From a virus, in IMG/VR virus record IMGVR_UViG_3300049440_000162, positions 1-40,368 of that record: 40,368 nt of DNA; one strand, written 5' to 3'. Within the stretch, counting starts at the first letter, position 1. The number at the start of each line of letters is the position of its first letter. Below the pieces are notes generated by a model that did not search any database, had not been told where the DNA came from, and saw only the letters and a list, made by a program, of their open reading frames with translations. Below are positions 9,014-16,128 of this stretch, piece after piece. Position numbers and translations under genes: made by a program.

Positions 9014-9166
9014 TCGACGCCTTCTCACGCGGAAAAGCCCGTGGCGTGGCTCTCAGCGCGTTCTGGAGGCATTCCTGGAGGGGCGGCGGCGGGCGGGGCA
9101 GGCCACCCACTTCCCCCTGACCCCGACCGCCGTCACCACCCACGCCCACGATGATCGGAGAACCGG

Positions 9167-10471
9167 ATGCAGACGACGCTTGACCGCGCTTCGTATGGCT
9201 TCAATGCGCTGTCGGCGACGCAATACGAGGCGATTGTTGACGCCGGCGACATGGGCCTCGAGTCACCGATGCACGGGCAGGAAAACTACCAGGGGTTGAT
9301 GCTCGCGGCGAAGGGGATCAACGCGGATGCGCGCGTGCTTCTGTCCGGGCTGCTCTTCGAGGGGCACATGGGGGCAGATCCGAACCTTGTGGCTGCCTCA
9401 GTGAACAATCTTTCAGGGATCAAGTGGGCGGGGCAGCGCAGCGCCACCGATTCCGGCATCCCCGCTGATACCGGCGGCACGTACGCGGCGTTCGCCACCC
9501 TGACTGCGTTCTTCGGTGAATATGCGCGCACCTTGGTCAACGAGTACATCGGCCCGTACTTCGAAGCCGGCGACATGGCCAATGCATGGAGCGTCTACAT
9601 CACCGGGCGGCCGAACAGCGGCCACGGCCAGGAACGTGTTGACCAGTGGGCGTACTATCGGGATCACTATCCACCGCAGGATACCGCCGGTCCTGTCAGC
9701 GGTGTGTACGGCGCGGACCTGATTGCCATGTTGCACACACAGATCGGTCACCCCTCCAGCGATGGGTATGATGCCCGAAATGGAAATCACGCCTGGAGCT
9801 ATTGGTGCCGCGCGGCGGTGGAATCCACCGGGCGCAACTGCGGGCTCGAGGTGGTTGCGCACACGAGCGCGCTGGCGGCGCAACAGGCGGCGGCGGCTCA
9901 GGGATTGCTCAACACGCGGGACGCACCGGAGCATGGCGCGGTGGTGCAGTTCGACACGCGATTCTACGCACCGGATGGCCATACCGGGCTCTATGATGCA
10001 GATGAGGGGATGCTGCTCGGCACACTGACGGACGGCACCGGGGTCGGCTACCGGCAGTGGGGACCGGGGACGTATGGTTACGCGGGGTGGTACCGGATGC
10101 CGGGAGTGCTGGCGCCGCGCCGCGATGCGACGGGGATGCCGCCGCCGATCCCCGCACCGGATGATAACTACGTCATCCCCGGCAATCCCTACAACGAATC
10201 GATCACGGATCCCAACCACCGGATCGGCGTCGGCGGCGGCATCAAAGCGAAGTGGCAGCAGACACCCGACCCGCTCTCGATCTTCGGTTTCCCTGTTGCC
10301 AACGAGACACAAGCGCTCGTGACCGAACCCGATGGAAGCACCGTGCAACAGCGGACGGTACAGTTCTTTGAACGAACAGTCCTGATCTTTCAACCCGAAC
10401 ACGCCGGCACGGCATGGGAAGTGGTTGTGTCTCTTCGTGGTCAGACGATTACGGAACTGGTGGTCGCATGA
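9167..10471 (+). CDS. Endolysin with glucosaminidase-like and CHAP-like domains
   Basis: A 434-residue lytic enzyme. Residues about 25-165 resemble a glucosaminidase/lysozyme-like domain (GLLFEGHMGADPN, then NNLSGIKWAG, the pattern of FlgJ/LytG-type enzymes). Residues about 205-310 resemble a CHAP-like amidase/peptidase, with a Cys in WSYWCRAAV and a His in DGHTGLYDAD. The C-terminal 90 residues contain an LSIFGFPV segment reminiscent of LGFP-type wall-binding repeats. It has no signal peptide, so release depends on a holin; the LLH-like gene follows with an ATGA overlap. The two-enzyme design suggests attack on both glycan and peptide bonds of the host wall. Confidence 0.75.
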   Translation: MQTTLDRASYGFNALSATQYEAIVDAGDMGLESPMHGQENYQGLMLAAKGINADARVLLSGLLFEGHMGADPNLVAASVNNLSGIKWAGQRSATDSGIPADTGGTYAAFATLTAFFGEYARTLVNEYIGPYFEAGDMANAWSVYITGRPNSGHGQERVDQWAYYRDHYPPQDTAGPVSGVYGADLIAMLHTQIGHPSSDGYDARNGNHAWSYWCRAAVESTGRNCGLEVVAHTSALAAQQAAAAQGLLNTRDAPEHGAVVQFDTRFYAPDGHTGLYDADEGMLLGTLTDGTGVGYRQWGPGTYGYAGWYRMPGVLAPRRDATGMPPPIPAPDDNYVIPGNPYNESITDPNHRIGVGGGIKAKWQQTPDPLSIFGFPVANETQALVTEPDGSTVQQRTVQFFERTVLIFQPEHAGTAWEVVVSLRGQTITELVVA

Positions 10472-10821
10472 ACGTCCCGGAGCTCCTCGCCAGCATCATC
10501 CTGACGATCGTCGGCGCGGCGACCACCTGGCTGCTCGCCGCGGGCGCGCTCTGGCTGCAGAAACACGTCTCGAGCGACAAACTCGCGCTCGGCATGACGA
10601 TCGCCCAGGTCGCGGTGCAGGCGACGGAGCAGATCGCCGCGAAGACCGGCTGGGACGGCGACACGAAGTTCAAGGTGGCGCAGGAGCGACTCCTCGCCCT
10701 CGCAAAGAACACTGGCATCAATTTGACGCCGGAGCAGGTGAGCAGCCTCATTGAGCACGCAGTGCACCAGTTGAAAGAAAGCCAGGAGCTCCTCCGCGCA
10801 GCAGCAGATCCCTTACCCTGA
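10468..10821 (+). CDS. Phage holin, LLH-like family
   Basis: A 117-residue protein with one N-terminal membrane segment (about residues 5-27) and a soluble helical C-terminal domain (ALGMTIAQVAVQATEQ, then an Asp/Lys-rich turn and EQVSSLIEHAVHQLK). This layout matches the LL-H type holins found next to endolysins. The start overlaps the endolysin stop as ATGA. It would permeabilise the inner membrane to free the endolysin. It is the last gene before a terminator. Confidence 0.75.
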   Translation: MNVPELLASIILTIVGAATTWLLAAGALWLQKHVSSDKLALGMTIAQVAVQATEQIAAKTGWDGDTKFKVAQERLLALAKNTGINLTPEQVSSLIEHAVHQLKESQELLRAAADPLP

Positions 10822-10847
10822 CATTTCTCCCCTCTTCCCCATCTCCC

Positions 10848-10888
10848 GCCCCTTCTCGCTGTCGCGGCGGGGAGGGGCCTTTTTATTT
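10848..10888 (+). terminator. Intrinsic terminator at end of late operon
   Basis: A 10-bp stem pairs 10848-10857 with 10869-10878 (six GC-rich pairs followed by GC and GU pairs) around an 11-base loop and is followed by a run of five T and an AT-rich tail. It closes the rightward lysis genes and faces the leftward gene ending at 10883. Confidence 0.75.
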
Positions 10889-11098
10889 GTTGGGCGCTCC
10901 TTCCGGTGGCGGCGGGGCAGGCGAGGCATCCTCCCATGCCAGTGCGATCACGTCCCGCATGCTTCCAACCGGGCCGGGATGCGCGTCGAGCCAGTCCCGC
11001 ACCCGCTCAATCGTCCCGCGCCGCTCGTTGTCTGCGAGATAGAGCGTGAGAAACGCGAACTCGCTCATGAAGATCGGTGGGTACGTCTGCTTTGCCAT
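10883..11098 (-). CDS. Small hypothetical protein
   Basis: A 71-residue acidic protein with a hydrophobic-aromatic first third (FMSEFAFLTLYLADN), a helical middle and a Pro-rich tail. ATG 11098 overlaps the TGA of the upstream gene (TGATG); an in-frame GTG at 11101 is the alternative start. It forms a two-gene leftward unit with the coiled-coil protein and is convergent with the lysis genes. No family is recognised. Confidence 0.6.
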   Translation of the reverse strand: MAKQTYPPIFMSEFAFLTLYLADNERRGTIERVRDWLDAHPGPVGSMRDVIALAWEDASPAPPPPEGAPNK

Positions 11099-11544
11099 CA
11101 CTCCTCCTCCTCGCGCCCGTCCGTGGCTGTCGCGGTCAGGGCAATGCGCACAACCTCGGCAATCGCGTGGCGCATCCCCCGCGTAAACGAGTGGGCGAGA
11201 GAGGGCTTGGTGGGCAGGGTGTGCTCGGATCGGCTCTCGGCGCGATCACTGACCTGCTTCATCGCCTCCCGCAACTGCGCTAGCCCGCGCAGGGCGGCAT
11301 CACGCTCGCGCTCTGCGGCGGCGAGGCGGGCGCGGAGGGCGGCATTGACATCTTCCTGTCGCGCAATCTCCTCTACTAGCACGCGCGCCCGATCATGCGG
11401 ACGCTTCTCGAAATAGTCGGGATCAAGCGCGTCGAGCCGCTCCATCATTTCCGTCGCAATCATGCCGCCGTCGTCGCTGGTGAAGTGCGGAAAACGGTTG
11501 AGTTTGCTCATCGCTGCCCCCGCGACATGTTGTGGGTCACTCAT
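11098..11544 (-). CDS. Hypothetical protein with central coiled coil
   Basis: A 148-residue protein. Residues about 50-100 form a coiled coil (VLVEEIARQEDVNAALRARL and on), followed by a basic helical segment and an acidic tail of four Glu. GGAGGAGG stands nine bases before ATG 11544. The gene is isolated from the lytic genes and read leftwards, as lysogeny accessory genes often are. The function is unknown. Confidence 0.65.
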   Translation of the reverse strand: MSDPQHVAGAAMSKLNRFPHFTSDDGGMIATEMMERLDALDPDYFEKRPHDRARVLVEEIARQEDVNAALRARLAAAERERDAALRGLAQLREAMKQVSDRAESRSEHTLPTKPSLAHSFTRGMRHAIAEVVRIALTATATDGREEEE

Positions 11545-11589
11545 CGTAGTCCTCCTCCGTGGGCGGGATGGTTTGAACCGCTCTTCTAT

Positions 11590-11618
11590 GGTTTATCCCG
11601 TCCCAACGCGCTTTTCAA
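11590..11618 (-). promoter_or_regulatory. Weak candidate promoter for the 10883-11544 pair
   Basis: On the minus strand TTGAAA (11613-11618) is separated by 17 bases from TAAACC (11590-11595), 46 bases before the start codon at 11544. The -10 is poor, so this is a tentative call. Confidence 0.3.
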
Positions 11619-11668
11619 GCGCCACCCCTATGGGTCGCTCTTCTCGCCCGCTCCGTAGCCCTCCTACC

Positions 11669-11697
11669 GTGACAATGATGTAACTCTGTGTTACACT
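11669..11697 (+). promoter_or_regulatory. Candidate promoter with overlapping operator
   Basis: GTGACA (11669-11674) and TACACT (11692-11697) are 17 bases apart. A perfect 6-bp inverted repeat, TGTAACtctgtGTTACA at 11679-11695, covers the spacer and most of the -10, a classic place for a repressor. The next gene start is 50 bases downstream. The local sequence is more AT-rich than its surroundings. Confidence 0.6.
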
Positions 11698-11746
11698 GCT
11701 TGCAGATGAGGCGATGGGCCTCACAGATGAGACGGGAGCAAACGAG

Positions 11747-12052
11747 ATGACGACCGACGCACTGAAGATCAGCCAACTGCTCACCGAGGAAACAGCGTCC
11801 ATCGCCGCGAAAGCGGTTGCACGGCGTGAGATGGATGACAACGCGATGCCCGCAGGCGTCCATCCCGGCAACATCGGCGTCATCGCTGAACCCCGCATCC
11901 GCCGCGCCCTCAATGCCACGTTCACCGATCATGCGCACATCAACGACGCGCGCCGCGCCCTTCGCCCGATGGCTGACGAACTAGTTGCGGAGATCGCGGA
12001 GCGGTTGGTGTCGGGTGAGGACTTCGAGACGGTCAAGCAGTCGTATTTCTAG
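11747..12052 (+). CDS. Small hypothetical protein, probably regulatory
   Basis: A 101-residue, alpha-helical, moderately acidic protein with no membrane segment. ATG 11747 follows GGGAG at eight bases; an in-frame ATG at 11714 lies too close to the predicted transcription start to be preferred. First gene of the rightward 11.7-13.9 kb cassette and 11 bases upstream of an HTH protein. No family is recognised. Confidence 0.6.
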   Translation: MTTDALKISQLLTEETASIAAKAVARREMDDNAMPAGVHPGNIGVIAEPRIRRALNATFTDHAHINDARRALRPMADELVAEIAERLVSGEDFETVKQSYF

Positions 12053-12063
12053 GGAGGACAGCG

Positions 12064-12504
12064 ATGACATTTCACATCGAAACCCGCGACATGTTCGAGA
12101 TTCCTGACGGATGGTATCGACGCCCCTACGAGCAGCGGACAACGCTGGAGGCAGCAACCGCACGGGCAGACGAACTCTTCAACAATCACGTGCCCGGTGA
12201 TGATATTGTCGCGGTGCGTGTCGTGGACGATTCTGGCGCTGCCCTCTTTGCGCTCCCTAATCGCCGCAGCGGTCTTGACGATGCGCCGCCATATTTCGGA
12301 ATCGCGATGATGCCCCCCGACGACCTACGCGCCCGCAGGAAGGCACTCGACATCACGCAGGCGCAACTCGCACAGTGGCTCCAGATTGCACGGGCGACGG
12401 TCAACCGATGGGAGCGAGGGCGGGAACCAATCCCGCCCTATCTGCATCTCGCCCTCGATCGTCTGGATCAACTCGCTGCCTTCGGCAAGACCGTGAGAGA
12501 ATAG
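12064..12504 (+). CDS. HTH (XRE-like) transcriptional regulator
   Basis: A 146-residue protein. The C-terminal part (about residues 95-140) is a helix-turn-helix of the XRE/Cro type: LRARRKALDITQAQLAQWLQ, then a recognition helix in ARATVNRWERG. The N-terminal 80 residues form an unfamiliar alpha/beta domain containing a DDIVAVRVVDDSG strand pair. GGGAGGACAGCG precedes the ATG. It may bind the dyad at 11679-11695 and control its own operon; this is inference from position. Confidence 0.75.
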   Translation: MTFHIETRDMFEIPDGWYRRPYEQRTTLEAATARADELFNNHVPGDDIVAVRVVDDSGAALFALPNRRSGLDDAPPYFGIAMMPPDDLRARRKALDITQAQLAQWLQIARATVNRWERGREPIPPYLHLALDRLDQLAAFGKTVRE

Positions 12505-12529
12505 TTATCGCTCTCGCCACTCCTGCTGA

Positions 12530-12727
12530 ATGAGCCGTGCCCGCACGACGATAGCCATCTCTTTGATCGCAGACCGCCGCAGTTCCATCGCCATCATCCG
12601 CGCGCTGCTGGATGATCCCCCGCCCACCGCATCCGCGAACCGGCTCGCCGCTGAGAAGGTGGGACGGGATTGGATCGTGTCTGACGACGAGACGAACGGG
12701 GGCGGCGCGTGTAGCCGCCTCCACTGA
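12530..12727 (+). CDS. Small hypothetical protein (doubtful)
   Basis: A 65-residue frame with GC-rich third positions like the surrounding genes and a plausible helical core, but no clear ribosome site. An overlapping minus-strand frame (12505-12747) is about as long, so strand choice is not secure. It sits in an otherwise empty 241-base gap between the HTH gene and the zinc-ribbon gene. Confidence 0.35.
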   Translation: MSRARTTIAISLIADRRSSIAIIRALLDDPPPTASANRLAAEKVGRDWIVSDDETNGGGACSRLH

Positions 12728-12745
12728 ACTATAGAGGAGTACACC

Positions 12746-12919
12746 ATGACGACGAAAATAGCGATGGGCGCGGCGGAAAAGGTGTGGTTCTGTCAGTCAT
12801 GTGAGGAAGTGATCGAAGATCCCGTGACGCTCTATCAGTGCGGCGAGTGCGGCACGGTGTTCAGTCGGGATACGAGCGCGAATGGCACTTCGCCGGCGCC
12901 CCCACGGACGTGCCGATGA
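12746..12919 (+). CDS. Small zinc-ribbon protein
   Basis: A 57-residue protein with two Cys pairs, CQSC (residues 16-19) and CGEC (32-35), spaced as in single zinc ribbons, plus a disordered Pro/Thr-rich tail. AGAGGAG precedes ATG 12746. Its stop overlaps the next start (ATGA). Likely a nucleic-acid or protein-binding module; the partner is unknown. Confidence 0.7.
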   Translation: MTTKIAMGAAEKVWFCQSCEEVIEDPVTLYQCGECGTVFSRDTSANGTSPAPPRTCR

Positions 12920-13167
12920 CGATCGCCATGCAGGGCATCCACGTCCCGGATGATGCCTGGGAGTGCCGGCAGTACATGCCGGATACAACCGCTCCCTATC
13001 ACTCCGACCGGCAAACGATCCGCGACGCGATGGAAGCGGGACGGGTACCGCCCTCCTTCGCGCGGCTCCTCGACGACGCGACGCATGCGGGCATCCTGCG
13101 GGTGAAGGAGTGCGCGGAGATCATCCGCTCCGGCGCCGGAGCGGCCTGCATGGCGGCAACGCCATGA
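12916..13167 (+). CDS. Small hypothetical protein
   Basis: An 83-residue protein coupled by ATGA to genes on both sides. It is helical with a mildly acidic N-terminal half and an Ala-rich end. No domain is recognised. The reading frame is supported by two four-base overlaps and by codon bias. Confidence 0.65.
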   Translation: MTIAMQGIHVPDDAWECRQYMPDTTAPYHSDRQTIRDAMEAGRVPPSFARLLDDATHAGILRVKECAEIIRSGAGAACMAATP

Positions 13168-13613
13168 CATACGACTACATGATGACCTTCCACTACACGC
13201 GCCTCGACAAACCCCGCGCGGATGGCGTGAACGTCTCGCTCTGGCCGAATCAGTACATCCACGCCACGAGCGACCGGGAGGCGCTGCGGAACGCCATCGA
13301 CTATTGCACCGAGCACCACCTGCGACTGCGCGGCCTGTACTACCTGAAACCTGTCCCATTCACGGAGATGCCCGAAGAGAACCGCGCCGAGATGCGCTAC
13401 ATCTGCCAGCCGGTCGGCACGCGGACAGGCCACGGGCCGTGGAGCGACGACTTCGCCGCATACACGCTCGCAGGCGCACGCTGCCTGTGGCCGCCGACAG
13501 ACCTCTATCCGAAGGGCACATTCCACTGGCCGAATCGCTCGTGGAATCCATGGGTGCTCTTCGGGACGCGGGATGCGGACGGCACGGTGACACGCTTCGA
13601 AGGTGCGCCGTGA
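13164..13613 (+). CDS. Hypothetical protein
   Basis: A 149-residue protein rich in aromatic residues (many Tyr, Trp, Phe), with a central helical stretch (SDREALRNAIDYCTEHHL) and a C-terminal aromatic-rich region (FHWPNRSWNPWVLFGTRDAD). It starts and ends in four-base overlaps (ATGA, GTGA) with its neighbours. No family is recognised. Confidence 0.65.
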   Translation: MTYDYMMTFHYTRLDKPRADGVNVSLWPNQYIHATSDREALRNAIDYCTEHHLRLRGLYYLKPVPFTEMPEENRAEMRYICQPVGTRTGHGPWSDDFAAYTLAGARCLWPPTDLYPKGTFHWPNRSWNPWVLFGTRDADGTVTRFEGAP

Positions 13614-13843
13614 CCTACTTCGTCCGCACCTTCCGCGCCGATCCCGGCTGCACCTACGGCACGGTGATCGACCGCACGCCCTACGAGCGGCACACCGAGG
13701 CCCGCACGGTCTATGACCGGGAAGCGTGGTACGTCATCGCCGCTGCATCCGGGGACCGGTGGCCGGCCGTCAAAGCCAAAGGAATCAACACCATGACCCG
13801 CATCACCAAACGCGAACATGCCACCCTATTCGACACCCCATGA
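13610..13843 (+). CDS. Small hypothetical protein
   Basis: A 77-residue protein with a GTG start overlapping the previous stop (GTGA) and an ATGA overlap with the next gene. Its sequence is a small alpha/beta type with several Tyr and Arg. The function is unknown. A much longer upstream extension in this frame is rejected because it lies wholly inside the preceding gene. Confidence 0.6.
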   Translation: MTYFVRTFRADPGCTYGTVIDRTPYERHTEARTVYDREAWYVIAAASGDRWPAVKAKGINTMTRITKREHATLFDTP

Positions 13844-13923
13844 TCGACGTCGCCGCCCTGGAAGCGGAAATCGCCCTCCTGCAAGGGATTCTGGTCTCGC
13901 GCGGCATCCCGTACGATAGTTAG
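13840..13923 (+). CDS. Very short peptide gene (27 residues)
   Basis: A 27-codon frame beginning at the ATGA overlap with the previous gene. Residues 2-20 form an amphipathic helix (ALEAEIALLQGILVSRGI). The tight coupling argues that it is translated, although the size leaves doubt. Confidence 0.45.
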   Translation: MIDVAALEAEIALLQGILVSRGIPYDS

Positions 13924-14006
13924 CCCGGGGCTATGCTGTCCAATAAACGATCTTATGCGACAAGAACTGACCTGTTCTACGGTTTGTTCTGCGGTTTTTC
14001 TAGAAC
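13921..14006. promoter_or_regulatory. Cluster of AGAAC/GTTCT half-sites and a palindrome
   Basis: The convergent gap opens with a perfect palindrome, TAGCCCGGGGCTA (13921-13933). It then carries AGAAC (13963), GTTCT (13974), GTTCT (13986) and AGAAC (14002); the middle two sit in 12-base direct repeats of the form GTTCTRCGGTTT, and a further GTTCT lies at about 14056. AGAAC and GTTCT at 13963-13978 are an inverted pair six bases apart. The gap is AT-rich relative to its flanks. This looks like a protein-binding array; no gene is visible here. Confidence 0.45.
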
Positions 14007-14074
14007 ACGCACCCGAAAACGCGCCTGCTGAGCGTCTCGACCGGGAGCATCCATGCCTGTTCTAAATCCGCCCG

Positions 14075-14650
14075 TCATCGCTTGCTTCCCTTGAAGAGTC
14101 GGCGCTGCTCCTCGAGCGTCAGTGACCGACCGCGGATCTCCTCAAGATTCGCGCGCGGGGAGACAATCCCCTGCGTAGTCTCTGATGTAGTCTCTGATGT
14201 AGTCTCTGATGTAGTCTCTGAATTAGCGTGGCGGTTTCCGCCATTCTTGTCTGGCGCTTTTGGACATTCAAGGATGGCGCTTTCCGCCATTACAGGATGG
14301 CGCTTTCCGCCATCCTTGGATGCGAGGTAATCGTCAACGGCATCGTTGAGTCGCTCCAGATTGACGCGATAGTAGAGCCGGGCCGGCGTACCGCGTTTGA
14401 CCTCTTCGAGGAACTGGCGGTCCTTGAGCACCTTCCGCGCCGTCTCCTGCTCTCGCCGCGACAGTCCCGTCTCCTCGGTCAACTCATCCTGCGTCTTGTA
14501 AATCCAGCCATCGGCGTCTTGCTGCCTGCCCGTCCATTGCACGAGGTTGCAGATGAAGACGCCCGCCGTGAGCGCGCCTGTGATCTGGGTCAGTTCCGGT
14601 TGGTAATAGATCGGGCGGCCGAGGCCGGTGAGGAAATCAGAGAATCTCAT
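14075..14650 (-). CDS. Winged-helix replication-initiator-like protein
   Basis: A 191-residue protein. Residues about 1-110 resemble the N-terminal winged helix of phage replication initiators (GALTAGVFICNLVQWTGRQQ, DGWIYKTQDELTEETGLSRR, then LKDRQFLEEVKRGTPARLYY as the wing). The region from about 110 to 165 is a low-complexity linker containing a fourfold SETT repeat encoded by 12-base tandem repeats. The end is a short basic helix. GGGAGG precedes ATG 14650, which lies 14 bases inside the upstream HNH gene. The iteron-like repeats inside it recall phages whose origin lies in the initiator gene. Confidence 0.65.
   Translation of the reverse strand: MRFSDFLTGLGRPIYYQPELTQITGALTAGVFICNLVQWTGRQQDADGWIYKTQDELTEETGLSRREQETARKVLKDRQFLEEVKRGTPARLYYRVNLERLNDAVDDYLASKDGGKRHPVMAESAILECPKAPDKNGGNRHANSETTSETTSETTSETTQGIVSPRANLEEIRGRSLTLEEQRRLFKGSKR
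14176..14223. repeat. Four 12-base tandem repeats
   Basis: TAGTCTCTGATG occurs four times head to tail, the last copy ending in AAT. On the minus strand it encodes Ser-Glu-Thr-Thr repeats. A repeat number multiple of three bases keeps the frame, so slippage is tolerated. It may be part of an origin array with the adjacent inverted repeats. Confidence 0.85.
14229..14315. repeat. Three short dyads (candidate origin iterons)
   Basis: Copies at 14229-14245, 14272-14291 and 14295-14315 share the dyad TGGCGxTTTCCGCCAT (x is G or C), each able to form a short hairpin. They are read in different frames of the protein gene, so the DNA sequence rather than the peptide is repeated. Position inside a replication-type gene and next to tandem repeats suggests a replication origin. 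Confidence 0.55.
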
Positions 14651-14909
14651 CAGCGACCTCCCGCTCGAGGCGCAGATGGCATGGGCTGCAGAGCGGGATG
14701 AGGTTATCGACTTCGTATCGACCGCCTCGCGCGCCGCTCAGGAGGCGAAGCAGATGGTGCCGATGCGTTGTGCGCCACTCTTCGACGCCGCACCGCGCGC
14801 ACCGTCCTTGCCAGCGATACAGGACTTCCCCGCGCGTCTGAGCGCTCGGTCTCAGGGCTTGCCGTGTGAGACTATCTGTTTCATCGAGGGAATACCGTGA
14901 TATACTCAT
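14637..14909 (-). CDS. HNH endonuclease
   Basis: A 90-residue protein with a clear HNH fold: a first zinc pair CARC, the His pair in HRHHLLRLLSGARGG, Asn in VDNLIPLC, and a second zinc pair with the final His, CSPCHLRLE. The start chosen is the ATG at 14909, which has GGAGG eight bases upstream; the frame is open further upstream but without a better start. Small HNH proteins in phages work in packaging or as free homing nucleases. This one is not beside the terminase, so its role is open. It overlaps the downstream gene by 14 bases. Confidence 0.75.
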   Translation of the reverse strand: MSISRYSLDETDSLTRQALRPSAQTRGEVLYRWQGRCARCGVEEWRTTHRHHLLRLLSGARGGRYEVDNLIPLCSPCHLRLEREVADEIL

Positions 14910-14992
14910 GGTGCCGCGCCTCCACAGTAGGTGCTGCCATGTCCTCGAGCCGCGACAACGGCGTCGGGGACTTCTCATTTCGTCCGCGTATT

Positions 14993-15376
14993 CTACCCGA
15001 GCCGGAGCAGGCGCCGCAACCAGTTGCGCTTCTCTGGGGTGTCGCGAGGTGCTGCGGCCGGCAGCGGTGCTGCGGTGCTGCGCATCGCTGCGAGCTCGCT
15101 GCGCAGCGCCTGGATCTCATCGCGGAGATCCTTGGCCCACGCAGGGGTGTCCTCGGGGTGCAGCGGGTGTTGCACCGCAGCGGTGTTGCGAGGAGCAGCG
15201 GGCGCCGCGAGGCGGTAGAAGGCGCGACCGTCAATCAGTTGCCGCTCCGCCGTTCCCGCGCTCACCCATTGCTGGACCGTCCGCTCGCTGCGCCCGACCA
15301 TGGACATGAACGTCGCCTTATCCATCCACGGACGCTCATCCTCCGATCTTTTCGATTCGTTTCCATTCGTTTCCAT
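14993..15376 (-). CDS. HTH and coiled-coil protein
   Basis: A 127-residue protein. Residues about 18-55 form a helix-turn-helix of the excisionase/MerR-like or HTH_17 type (DKATFMSMVGRSERTVQQWV followed by a basic wing with GRAFYRL). A Pro/Ala linker leads to a coiled coil at about 80-105 (DLRDEIQALRSELAAMR), then a basic Arg/Leu-rich tail. The coil suggests a dimer. The start at 15376 lies within 10-base tandem repeats; MDKATF further in is an alternative. Confidence 0.6.
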   Translation of the reverse strand: METNGNESKRSEDERPWMDKATFMSMVGRSERTVQQWVSAGTAERQLIDGRAFYRLAAPAAPRNTAAVQHPLHPEDTPAWAKDLRDEIQALRSELAAMRSTAAPLPAAAPRDTPEKRNWLRRLLRLG

Positions 15377-15384
15377 TCGTTTCC
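15355..15384. repeat. Three 10-base tandem repeats across a start codon
   Basis: ATTCGTTTCC is present three times in a row (minus strand GGAAACGAAT). Each junction creates an ATG, but because the period is ten bases each lies in a different frame. The start of the HTH-coiled-coil gene uses one of them. Gain or loss of a unit would move the start or its frame. Confidence 0.8.
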
Positions 15385-15432
15385 CGCGCTCCGGCCTCTA
15401 TACATAATGCGTAGATGTTGTAATATCTTGCG

Positions 15433-15452
15433 TGTGTATGATCGCGTACACA
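15433..15452. promoter_or_regulatory. Operator-like inverted repeat
   Basis: TGTGTA (15433-15438) and TACACA (15447-15452) form a perfect dyad in an AT-rich 185-base gap between the repressor gene and the HTH-coiled-coil gene. It lies upstream of the latter, read leftwards. No convincing -35/-10 pair was found beside it. Confidence 0.4.
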
Positions 15453-15561
15453 GAGGTACCTGGCATGGGGCCGACGTTGGCCACAGCCGGCGTCACGCGC
15501 CCCCGGAGGAATGAGGCCGTGATGAATCATGGTGCGCGACCTGATGCCATTCCTTGTGACG

Positions 15562-16098
15562 TTAGCGTTGCCCAACTGCGGATCGTTCGCGAGGCCCGCC
15601 GGCGTCGCCGTTTACGGACGGTGCCGGCGATTCCGCCCCCGGCATTCCCACCCGAGTTGTTTGTCCGCCACCTCTTTCGACCGCCGGCGCACCCATACGA
15701 ATCGCCCAGTCCTTCACCGCCCAAGCCAGATCGGCAATGAGTTGCACGTCGGCCTCGGAGCCGAGCGGTGGCAACTGATCCGCCAGCATCTGCACGTAGG
15801 GGTTGATGTAGAGATCCGGGTCGAGTTGGCTGAGGTCGAGTTCCGTGAGGAATCCGGCCGCCAGCAGCAGCCGGGGCATGGGAATATGCAACGCATCTGA
15901 CCAGGCCCGTAGGTCACCGGGCGTCACGCCGACGACCTCGCCGCGTTCCCATTTACTGACATGCGACTGCGACATGCCGAGCACGTCCGCGGACTGATCC
16001 TGGCTCGGGTAGCGCCGCTTCCGTTCTCCCTTCAAGAAGCGACCGAACTTCAGCCGCAGTTCCGCGTCGCGTGCGTCCCGCTCTGTCCGTACGTCCAT
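15562..16098 (-). CDS. XRE-family repressor (CI-like)
   Basis: A 178-residue protein. Residues about 15-75 are an HTH_3 domain (FGRFLKGERKRRYPSQDQSA, then SQSHVSKWERGEVVG). The middle helical part (LRAWSDALHIPMPRLLLAAG) is like helices that follow the HTH in XRE proteins. The C-terminal half is helical then disordered; there is no LexA/CI-type Ser-Lys peptidase, so induction by self-cleavage is not expected. GGAAGGGGAAG precedes ATG 16098. Divergent from the early operon and sharing its control region, it is the best candidate for the immunity repressor. Confidence 0.8.
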   Translation of the reverse strand: MDVRTERDARDAELRLKFGRFLKGERKRRYPSQDQSADVLGMSQSHVSKWERGEVVGVTPGDLRAWSDALHIPMPRLLLAAGFLTELDLSQLDPDLYINPYVQMLADQLPPLGSEADVQLIADLAWAVKDWAIRMGAPAVERGGGQTTRVGMPGAESPAPSVNGDAGGPRERSAVGQR

Positions 16099-16128
16099 GT
16101 ATCTTCCCCTTCCTTCCCCACCGTCCAC

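Noticed and set aside
12505-12747. Minus-strand 80-residue frame in the gap after the HTH gene
   Set aside because: Its start overlaps the ribosome site of the zinc-ribbon gene and it has no promoter or ribosome site. The plus-strand frame is slightly preferred but also weak.
14229-14315. CRISPR-like array from short repeats
   Set aside because: Units are too short, spacers are almost absent, and the repeats lie inside a coding frame. No cas genes are present.
15336-15575. Minus-strand frame between repressor and HTH-coiled-coil genes
   Set aside because: It begins inside the repressor gene with a poor start, ends inside the next gene, and has unbiased codon use. The gap is better read as regulatory.
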